From positions 1-5,781 of the forward strand of contig JAUWDC010000094.1 in the NCBI GenBank assembly GCA_030608985.1: a DNA stretch of 5,781 nucleotides, in the 5' to 3' direction. Below, piece by piece: positions 1 to 5,190 of the stretch. The DNA comes from Desulfobia sp. (GTDB lineage: Bacteria > Desulfobacterota > Desulfobulbia > Desulfobulbales > SURF-16). Every line of letters starts with the position of its first letter. Within the stretch, counting starts at the first letter, position 1. The notes under the pieces are model-generated. The model searched no databases. It had not been told where the DNA came from and saw nothing but the letters and a program-made list of their open reading frames with translations. Position numbers and translations under genes: made by a program.

Positions 1-846
1 AGACGCCGTTTTTTTCATGAACCGCATCGAAACGGCGCTGGCGGAGGACAGTTCCCTTATCTGTTTGCCGAGGCTGCTCGAAAAGCCGGTCGCCAGGTGG
101 TTATAATTGGTCATAAAGGTGAAACACATCCCGAACTGGAAAAAATAGCAGACAGTTTTTACTGGATAAAATTAGGCCAATTGGGAAAGATTTTAAAATA
201 TTTCAAGAAAGAAGAAGTACATGAGACTGTTTTCCTGGGGACTATAACCAAAACTCGTATTTTTAAGGATATACTGCCAGACCTCAAAGCACTGACCCTC
301 TGGAATAAAATTGACATTAAACAGGATGATGCAATCCTTCGGGCAATAGCAGCAGCGTTGGAAAAAGAAGGCATTCAGGTCTTAGAGTCGACTTTGTATC
401 TTCAAGATCTCCTCTTTCCGGTGGGAGTATTAACAAGGAAAAAACCTTCAGGCGAGCAGCGCCGTGATATTGAGTTTGGCTGGAAGATGGCCAGGGAAAC
501 TGGAAGATTGGATATCGGTCAATGTGTTGTTGTCCGGGACCGTACTGTTCTTGCTGTCGAAGCAATAGAAGGGACTGATGCTACTGTTAAGCGCGGTGGA
601 ATGCTAGGCCGGGAAAAGACAGTCGTTGTTAAAGTAAAGAAGCCAAATCAGGATTTTCGTTTTGATCTCCCTGCTACAGGTTTGAAAACCATTGAAACCA
701 TGCAAGAAGTTAAAGCGAGTGTGTTGGCTGTCGAGGCTGGTCAGTCTCTTTTGTTTGACAAAGAGACAGTCATTGAGCAGGCAAATAAAGCAGGTATTGT
801 TATCGTTGGTATTGAAGAGGCAATTGATGGAGGTATAGTTTATTGA
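1..846 (+). CDS. lpxI: UDP-2,3-diacylglucosamine pyrophosphatase LpxI (5' end uncertain)
   Basis: LpxI hydrolyses UDP-2,3-diacylglucosamine to lipid X (2,3-diacylglucosamine 1-phosphate) and UMP in lipid A synthesis; it replaces LpxH in many alpha- and deltaproteobacteria. Family signatures read in order are GGGQFPYLFAEAARKAG (codons 14-30), VVIIGHKGE, FLGTITK, DDAILR, the RLDIGQ-VVV block, AVEAIEGTDA, KKPNQDFRFDLP (Asp at 664-666) and VLAVEAG. The Asp of the DLP motif probably matches the catalytic Asp of the Caulobacter enzyme. The frame is open to base 1 with no ATG, GTG or TTG before GTG 97, which lies inside the conserved N-terminal domain and would remove the GGGQFP loop, so 97 is not the natural start. 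ATG 17 reads MNRI, a good family start, but in another frame, which implies a one-base indel near 29-36. Restoring it gives about 276 residues, normal for the family. The family call is firm; the 5' end is not. Confidence 0.93.
   Translation, partial: RRRFFHEPHRNGAGGGQFPYLFAEAARKAGRQVVIIGHKGETHPELEKIADSFYWIKLGQLGKILKYFKKEEVHETVFLGTITKTRIFKDILPDLKALTLWNKIDIKQDDAILRAIAAALEKEGIQVLESTLYLQDLLFPVGVLTRKKPSGEQRRDIEFGWKMARETGRLDIGQCVVVRDRTVLAVEAIEGTDATVKRGGMLGREKTVVVKVKKPNQDFRFDLPATGLKTIETMQEVKASVLAVEAGQSLLFDKETVIEQANKAGIVIVGIEEAIDGGIVY
4..37. repeat. 8-bp perfect inverted repeat over the lpxI start region
   Basis: CGCCGTTT at 4-11 is the exact reverse complement of AAACGGCG at 30-37, with an 18-base loop containing the candidate ATG 17. 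The right arm coincides with the stretch where the lpxI frame changes and the family consensus is lost. It may be a real hairpin over the start codon or a fold-back artefact at a contig end. Confidence 0.4.
828..834 (+). promoter_or_regulatory. Orphaned Shine-Dalgarno site at the end of lpxI
   Basis: TGGAGGT, with GGAGG at 829-833, is a near-ideal ribosome binding site inside the last codons of lpxI. It lies nine bases before TTG 843, which overlaps the lpxI stop TGA (844-846). No credible gene starts there now, because the frame from TTG 843 runs only through the inserted repeat. If the repeat and one copy of TGAAG are removed, the site is correctly spaced for the downstream nucleotidyltransferase (TTG AAG GCT ATG ATT). 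The motif is observed; its former role is inferred. Confidence 0.5.
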
Positions 847-848
847 AG

Positions 849-1046
849 TCGGATTTCCGATTTTGGATTTCGGATTGTGGATCGGAGTCTCACAGGTTCG
901 TTTACCTGCGGAAAAACATCCAGAACCCATATTCCGAAATCCGCAATCCAAAATCAGAAATAGTGCTGTGCTATCTCCATTGGCCTCACTCCGCAGGTAA
1001 GCGAGCTGGCGAGACTCCGATCACCAATCCGAAATCAGAAATTCAA
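849..1046. mobile_element. MITE-like palindromic repeat between lpxI and the nucleotidyltransferase gene
   Basis: This is a non-coding 198-base element. Its main inverted arms are 860-911 and 991-1042, matching at 43 of 52 positions without gaps, around a 79-base spacer. Its ends, 849-866 and 1029-1046, are inverted at 14 of 18 positions in a register shifted by seven bases. TGAAG at 844-848 recurs at 1047-1051 and fits a target-site duplication. The sequence is dominated by GGATTTCGGATT and AATCCGAAATC units, whose translations give NPKSEI-like strings familiar as spurious proteins in environmental bacterial genomes. There is no transposase gene and no T-run that would make it a classical terminator, although the long stem could affect transcript stability. 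It leaves no Shine-Dalgarno before the ATG at 1046. The repeat is certain; mobility is inferred. Confidence 0.75.
933..961. repeat. Third internal copy of the ATCCGAAATC-type unit
   Basis: Bases 933-960 are the inverted counterpart of 854-881 at 24 of 28 positions. The stretch 944-961 is also a direct repeat of 1025-1042 (17 of 18). The element thus holds three copies of the unit, one forward and two reversed, so the left arm could pair with either reversed copy and give alternative hairpins. Confidence 0.7.
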
Positions 1047-1915
1047 TGAAGGCTATGATTCTAGCAGCCGGCCTCGGAACCCGCCTGCGTCCCTTTTCCT
1101 TAGTCCGACCTAAACCACTGTTCCCCGTACTTGATCAACCTCTTTTAATCCGTATCATTACTCAACTTCGTACACATGGCATCGATGAAATTCTGGTAAA
1201 TTGTTATCATCTGAAAGACCAAATAGTTAAGCTCCTAAAGCATCAACCTGGAGTTTATCTGCAGCAGGAACATAAAATTCTTGGAACAGGTGGTGGGTTG
1301 AGAAAGGCAAGGGACTTTTTTGGAAAGGAACCAATGCTCATTGTTAATGGAGATATCTTTCACACCATTAATCTTGCAGAAGTCCTTCAAGAGCACAGAC
1401 AATCAGGAAATGTCGCTACCCTGGTATTACATGATTATCCAAGATTTAATCACGTAAGTGTTGCAGAGAATGGATCGATAACAGGTTTTGGAGATACCGG
1501 TCGACAGGGGCGTCAGTTAGCTTTTACCGGTATTCATGTTATTGCTCCCTCTCTTCTTGATATTATTCCCCAGGACAATTTTGCCAATATTATTGATTGC
1601 TATATGCAGTGGATACAAAAAGGAACACATATTTCCGGCCTTGAGGTCAGAGGCCATTACTGGTCAGATATTGGCACTCCTGAGGACTATCTTGAACTTC
1701 ATTCTTTACTTCTACAGGAAAGTCGTTTCAGTGCTTCATCCCCTTTTTTTGTAGGAAAGGATGTTGAGATGGCAGATGATGTTGTGCTCGATGACTGGGT
1801 GGCACTTGGCAGTCGAGCATCCATAGGTAAAAACGTTTCCTTGAAGCGCGTCGTTGTCTGGGATGGTGTGAAAGTTGCTGATGGCACCCATGTTTCTGAT
1901 ACAATACTTTGTTAA
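1046..1915 (+). CDS. Sugar-1-phosphate nucleotidyltransferase, MurU/GDP-mannose pyrophosphorylase-like
   Basis: This 289-residue enzyme should join a nucleoside triphosphate and a sugar 1-phosphate to give an NDP-sugar in the cytoplasm. The nucleotide-binding signature LAAGLGTRLRP lies at residues 6-16 with Lys23 in RPKPL. LGTGGGLRKA (79-88) lines the base and sugar pocket. Metal ligands are likely Asp103 in VNGDIF and Asp208 in WSDIGTPEDY. Residues from about 229 to the end have the spaced hydrophobic pattern of a left-handed beta-helix (FVGKDVEMADDV, ALGSRASIGKNV), an extension that the roughly 223-residue Pseudomonas MurU lacks. An AmgK-like kinase gene follows after 15 bases, so the two probably act in sequence on the same sugar. 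MurNAc or GlcNAc 1-phosphate with UTP is the best guess; mannose or another sugar is possible. ATG 1046 gives the family-typical MKAMILAAG start but has no Shine-Dalgarno, because a repeat abuts it. Confidence 0.88.
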   Translation: MKAMILAAGLGTRLRPFSLVRPKPLFPVLDQPLLIRIITQLRTHGIDEILVNCYHLKDQIVKLLKHQPGVYLQQEHKILGTGGGLRKARDFFGKEPMLIVNGDIFHTINLAEVLQEHRQSGNVATLVLHDYPRFNHVSVAENGSITGFGDTGRQGRQLAFTGIHVIAPSLLDIIPQDNFANIIDCYMQWIQKGTHISGLEVRGHYWSDIGTPEDYLELHSLLLQESRFSASSPFFVGKDVEMADDVVLDDWVALGSRASIGKNVSLKRVVVWDGVKVADGTHVSDTILC

Positions 1916-1930
1916 AAGGTTCTTGAGATA

Positions 1931-2989
1931 ATGAAGAAGCATAATGTAATTATCCGGAATCTTCTGAAAACAGCAGGATTTGGACCTGTTACTTCATTAG
2001 CTGACGTGGAAAAACTTGCTGGTGACGGGTCTGATAGACTTTTTTTCAGGTTGCATCTTCCTAATTGTCCGCCGTTACTTGCCATTATCGCTTCTCCGTT
2101 TTTTGATAAAGGATTGATCGAAGCAAAATCTACTTTTCGAATAGGGACACACCTTTTTGATAAAGGAGTTCCTGTTCCGGAAATTTTTGGATTTGAACCC
2201 AGAGATGGTGCTGTATTATGTGCAGACCTTGGAGACATGCATCTTCAGCAGATTACTTGTGGCCCTGGTGGTTTTAAAGAGGCTGAAAAATTCTACTGCC
2301 AGGCTATAGACGCTCTTGTGGAATTGCAGGTTGAAGGAAAAGAAAATTTTGATCTCCGTTTTTGCTGGGATACTCCATACTATGATGAGAAATTAATGCT
2401 TGATCGTGAATCCGGGTATTTTTATCGTTCATTCTGTCGAGATTTCATGGGCATGATACCGGATGATCCTTGCATTACTCTGGAATTTCAGAAAATGGCT
2501 CAAAAGGTGAGCCGTGAACCAAGGAGTTATTTACTCCATAGAGATTATCAGTCCAGAAATCTTATGGTTCATGAAGAAAAAGTATATATCATCGACTTTC
2601 AAGGGGCCCGCATGGGTCCGTTGGGCTACGATCTGGCTTCACTCCTTATAGACCCCTACGCTGGTTTAACTGCAAGCCAGCAGGAAAAAATGTATCTCTA
2701 TTATATCGAGTGTATTTCGCAGAAGATTGCGTTTGATCCTGAGCAGTTTTATGAAGGGTATGTGCAATTGGCACTACAGCGTAATTTGCAGATTCTGGGG
2801 GCATTTGCTTTTTTAAGTCAGATAAAGGGAAAGAATTTTTTCAAAAAATTTATCTTACCTGCAGTCTATTCTCTGTCAACTCTCCTTGACAGGTTGCCGG
2901 GGATGCCGTATCCGTGTCTTACCCGATTAGTATTGGAAATTATAGAACGTTTGGAAAAAGAAAAAAAGTACCCTACGGTTGAGATATGA
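1931..2989 (+). CDS. AmgK-like sugar kinase, aminoglycoside phosphotransferase family
   Basis: This 352-residue cytoplasmic kinase has the APH/choline-kinase fold. GDGSDRLFFRL at 31-41 fits the glycine-rich loop of the ATP site. HRDYQSRNLM at 203-212 is the Brenner catalytic loop, with Asp205 as likely base and Asn210 as metal ligand. IIDFQGARMGPLGYDLASLL begins near 220, with Asp222 binding magnesium. The HRDYxxRNLM and DFQxAxxGPxxYD wording, and the C-terminal QRNLQILGAFAFL helix, are typical of Pseudomonas AmgK, which phosphorylates MurNAc and GlcNAc at the anomeric carbon and works with MurU in peptidoglycan recycling. Antibiotic phosphorylation is unlikely in this housekeeping context. 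The nucleotidyltransferase gene lies 15 bases upstream, and the stop overlaps the der start. The ribosome site is weak (AAAAGG about 12 bases upstream). Fold and kinase activity are well supported; the sugar is inferred. Confidence 0.85.
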   Translation: MKKHNVIIRNLLKTAGFGPVTSLADVEKLAGDGSDRLFFRLHLPNCPPLLAIIASPFFDKGLIEAKSTFRIGTHLFDKGVPVPEIFGFEPRDGAVLCADLGDMHLQQITCGPGGFKEAEKFYCQAIDALVELQVEGKENFDLRFCWDTPYYDEKLMLDRESGYFYRSFCRDFMGMIPDDPCITLEFQKMAQKVSREPRSYLLHRDYQSRNLMVHEEKVYIIDFQGARMGPLGYDLASLLIDPYAGLTASQQEKMYLYYIECISQKIAFDPEQFYEGYVQLALQRNLQILGAFAFLSQIKGKNFFKKFILPAVYSLSTLLDRLPGMPYPCLTRLVLEIIERLEKEKKYPTVEI

Positions 2990-4329
2990 AAAATGAACAA
3001 TGTCCTCTTGTTGCCCTGGTGGGCCGACCTAATGTCGGAAAATCCACCTTGTTTAACAGGTTGACTAAAAGCAGAAAAGCAATTGTAGATTCAACTCCCG
3101 GGGTAACCCGTGACCGCCATTATGAGACAGTGACATGGGATAACCGTTCGTTTGTCCTCATTGATACCGGCGGAATTGAACTGGATCGGGATGAAAAAAT
3201 GAGTGGTTTTATCCAGGACCAGACCTGGCAGGCGATTCAGGAGGCCGATCTTATCGTCTTTATGCTCGATGGGAGAGGAGGGTTACTTTCTGAGGATTAT
3301 GAAGTTGTGCGCCTTCTTCGTCGGTCCACCAAACCTTTGTATCATGTGGTCAATAAAATCGATGGGCCTGAACAGGAAGATAAGCTGGTCCCTCAGTTTT
3401 ATGAGCTTGGGGTAGACACATTATGGGCGATTTCCGCTGAGCATGGATATGGTATTAAAGATTTGTTTGATAGTGTTGTTCAGAGTCTTGAACCACCGGA
3501 AGAAATTGAAGGATTGCCTGAAAATACTATCAGGCTGGCCTGTATTGGCAGGCCAAATGTCGGGAAGTCTTCTTTAATCAACAGGCTTCTGGGTCAGGAT
3601 CGTATGGTCGTTTCAGATATTCCGGGAACAACAAGAGACTCAGTAGATACCCTGCTTGAAAGAAAAGGTAACCATTATCTGCTCATTGATACTGCAGGTA
3701 TTCGGAGAAAAGGAAAAGTAAAAGATAAGCTGGAGAAGTTTAGCATAATCAAGGCATTGTCCGCAATGGAACGTTGTGATGTTGTTCTCCTCCTTATAGA
3801 CGCTGGAGAGGGAATTACGGAACAGGATACTAAGGTAATCGGCTATGCCTTGGACAGGGGGAGGGCCTGTATACTTTTGGTCAATAAGTGGGATCTCATA
3901 AAAGGAGACAAAAAACAGCAGAAGTGGGTCACGGGTGAAGTAACCATGGCCACACGGTTTATGGAATTTGCACCGAGACTGAATATTTCGGCCTTAACCG
4001 GGGCCGGCATACAGAAAATCTTTCCAGTTATAAATGAAGTATATAACCAATACACCAAGACCTTTTCTACAAATCGAATCAACAAAGCTTTGCAGAACGC
4101 AATCAAAGCACATACTCCATCTCTTCACAAAGGCAGAAGATTAAAATTTTATTATACTACCCAGATCAGCAATAAGCCGCCGACATTTATAATCTTTGTC
4201 AATTATCCGAAAGGGGTGCACTTCTCATACTATCGATTTCTGGTGAATCAGTTTCGATCTGAGCTTGGATTAGAAAAGACAGCGCTTAAAATCATATTGA
4301 AAGAAAGGAAGCGGAAGAAGTATGGCTGA
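2986..4329 (+). CDS. der: Ribosome assembly GTPase Der (EngA)
   Basis: Der is an essential GTPase with two tandem G domains that binds the 50S subunit late in its assembly. Domain 1 has GRPNVGKS at 13-20, TPGVTRDR at 37-44, DTGG at 60-63 and NKID at 123-126. Domain 2 has GRPNVGKS at 188-195, PGTTRD shortly after, DTAG at 235-238 and NKWD at 300-303. A KH-like C-terminal domain follows from about residue 350, ending in a basic tail (LKERKRKKYG) that would contact rRNA. At 447 residues it is the usual length for the compact form, and no key residue is missing. ATG 2986 overlaps the kinase stop as ATGA, and only a weak GGTTGAG precedes it, so translation probably depends on ribosomes finishing the upstream gene. 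Confidence 0.98.
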   Translation: MKNEQCPLVALVGRPNVGKSTLFNRLTKSRKAIVDSTPGVTRDRHYETVTWDNRSFVLIDTGGIELDRDEKMSGFIQDQTWQAIQEADLIVFMLDGRGGLLSEDYEVVRLLRRSTKPLYHVVNKIDGPEQEDKLVPQFYELGVDTLWAISAEHGYGIKDLFDSVVQSLEPPEEIEGLPENTIRLACIGRPNVGKSSLINRLLGQDRMVVSDIPGTTRDSVDTLLERKGNHYLLIDTAGIRRKGKVKDKLEKFSIIKALSAMERCDVVLLLIDAGEGITEQDTKVIGYALDRGRACILLVNKWDLIKGDKKQQKWVTGEVTMATRFMEFAPRLNISALTGAGIQKIFPVINEVYNQYTKTFSTNRINKALQNAIKAHTPSLHKGRRLKFYYTTQISNKPPTFIIFVNYPKGVHFSYYRFLVNQFRSELGLEKTALKIILKERKRKKYG

Positions 4330-4354
4330 TATTAAATGAAGATACGTGTCGAAA

Positions 4355-4359
4355 GGGAG
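4355..4359 (+). promoter_or_regulatory. Ribosome binding site that sets the small zinc-ribbon gene start
   Basis: GGGAG lies seven bases before ATG 4367, an ideal spacing. The longer frame starting at GTG 4346 has no such site before it and would put the Shine-Dalgarno inside the coding sequence, so ATG 4367 is preferred. Confidence 0.65.
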
Positions 4360-4366
4360 TTCTGAT

Positions 4367-4612
4367 ATGTCTTTTAAGACAATTGCATTTGTTGTGGGTT
4401 TTTTTTCCTTTGCCATGGGGGTGCTGACTTATGATTCGGAGGTTGTTACAGCCCCGATACCTATAATTTCAGGTGCCGTTGTAGTGCTGCTCGCTGTTTT
4501 TGGATTTATTCCTGAATTGAAAAATTGCATAAACTGTCACAGGAGAATTCTCAATAAAGCAGAATCTTGCAGGTATTGCGGGGCTAAACAGCCTGAAGAA
4601 GATACTAAATGA
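4367..4612 (+). CDS. Small membrane protein with C-terminal zinc ribbon
   Basis: I do not recognise a named family. The 81-residue product has two hydrophobic segments at about 5-21 and 29-49, joined by a short polar turn (YDSEVVTAP), so it should form a membrane hairpin. The C-terminal domain has CINC and CRYCGAK at 54-57 and 68-74, that is CX2C-X10-CX2C, the pattern of a zinc ribbon with two knuckles. Both termini probably face the cytoplasm, where reduced cysteines could bind zinc. The acidic end (PEEDTK) carries no known signal. It lies 37 bases after der and 52 before a YjbQ-family gene on the same strand, so it is likely co-transcribed. An alternative start at GTG 4346 would add seven residues but lacks a ribosome site. 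Function unknown; the gene is well supported by its ribosome site and domain pattern. Confidence 0.75.
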   Translation: MSFKTIAFVVGFFSFAMGVLTYDSEVVTAPIPIISGAVVVLLAVFGFIPELKNCINCHRRILNKAESCRYCGAKQPEEDTK

Positions 4613-4655
4613 TCTGTGTCGATTTGATGGATAGAGCATAAAGGATAAGTTTTGT

Positions 4656-4661
4656 AAGGAG
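4656..4661 (+). promoter_or_regulatory. Ribosome binding site of the YjbQ-family gene
   Basis: AAGGAG ends three bases before ATG 4665 and twelve before the in-frame ATG 4674. Neither spacing is ideal, so the exact start is open. ATG 4674 gives [13 protein letters not shown], closer to the usual family N terminus. Confidence 0.55.
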
Positions 4662-4664
4662 TCA

Positions 4665-5090
4665 ATGGGAAAAATGAAAAGCTATTATAAAGAACTCTGG
4701 TTTGAGGTCCCGACACGAAGAGCATTTATTAACATCACCCCTGAAGTCGAGAAATGCCTCGCTGAAAGTGGCATTAAAGAGGGGCTTCTGCTATGTAACG
4801 CGATGCATATTACAGCATCGGTCTTTATTAATGACGATGAAGCAGGGCTGCATCATGATTATGACGTGTGGCTCGAGAAGCTTGCTCCCCATGCACCCAC
4901 AAACCAATACCGACATAATGGATATGAGGATAATGCTGACGCCCACCTGAAAAGACAGGTTATGGGGCGTGAGGTAGTTGTTGCTGTAACTGATGGGAAA
5001 CTCCATTTTGGCACCTGGGAGCAGATATTCTATGGTGAATTTGATGGACGTCGAAAGAAACGAGTGCTTGTCAAGATTATTGGTGAATAA
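4665..5090 (+). CDS. YjbQ/UPF0047-family protein (putative secondary thiamine-phosphate synthase)
   Basis: This is a full-length single-domain protein of 141 residues (138 if it starts at ATG 4674). Family landmarks are [12 protein letters not shown] (21-32), the histidine at 48 followed by [18 protein letters not shown] (82-85), [12 protein letters not shown] (90-101) and [19 protein letters not shown] (116-133). The conserved His48, His84, Asp92 and His94 cluster at the proposed active site. E. coli YjbQ shows weak thiamine-phosphate synthase activity, the basis of the usual product name, but the main cellular role of the family is unclear. No thiamine gene lies nearby, so the context neither supports nor excludes that role. 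It is a soluble protein with no signal peptide. Family assignment is firm; function is uncertain. Confidence 0.92.
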   Translation: MGKMKSYYKELWFEVPTRRAFINITPEVEKCLAESGIKEGLLLCNAMHITASVFINDDEAGLHHDYDVWLEKLAPHAPTNQYRHNGYEDNADAHLKRQVMGREVVVAVTDGKLHFGTWEQIFYGEFDGRRKKRVLVKIIGE

Positions 5091-5190
5091 AGACTACTGG
5101 TCAGCAGCACTTCATCCGGAGTCGGAGTTTATACCCTGCCTTTAAGGGTGCTTACCTGTGTCCGATCAGGCTTGCTTACATAGATTTACT
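5091..5190. other. 100-base gap before the last gene
   Basis: The gap holds a weak hairpin (ACCCT 5133-5137 against AGGGT 5145-5149) with no T-run, so it is not a convincing terminator. TGCTTAC occurs twice (5149-5155 and 5173-5179). No clear promoter pair was found. AAGGG at 5144-5148 lies nine bases before GTG 5158, a possible alternative start of the following gene. Confidence 0.4.

Noticed and set aside
604..951. 115-codon open frame on the - strand
   Set aside because: It is antisense to lpxI and its start lies in the repeat; the N-terminal part again reads NPKSKI-like repeat translation.
843..1049. 68-codon open frame on the + strand giving NPKSEI-type repeats
   Set aside because: It lies wholly within the palindromic repeat, starts at TTG over the lpxI stop, and its residues simply translate the ATCCGAAATC units. 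It is a repeat artefact, not a gene.
1912..2238. 108-codon open frame on the - strand
   Set aside because: It is antisense to the N-terminal part of the kinase gene, has no recognisable domain, and the + strand gene is clearly real.
1931..2989. Aminoglycoside resistance gene
   Set aside because: The APH fold is shared, but motif wording matches AmgK and the gene sits between a sugar nucleotidyltransferase and der with no resistance or mobile context.
3843..4106. 87-codon open frame on the - strand
   Set aside because: It lies opposite the second G domain and KH domain of der, which are under obvious protein-level constraint on the + strand.
4346..4366. GTG 4346 as the start of the small zinc-ribbon gene
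   Set aside because: No ribosome site precedes it, whereas ATG 4367 has GGGAG at seven bases and opens directly on the first hydrophobic segment.
5133..5149. Hairpin as a transcription terminator after the YjbQ-family gene
   Set aside because: The stem has only five pairs, a seven-base loop and no following T-run.
5117..5170. Possible degenerate copy of the palindromic repeat (CGGAGT, GCTTACCTG and TCCGATCA shared with 883-1023)
   Set aside because: The shared words are short, differently spaced and lack the AATCCGAAATC units or long arms; chance cannot be excluded.
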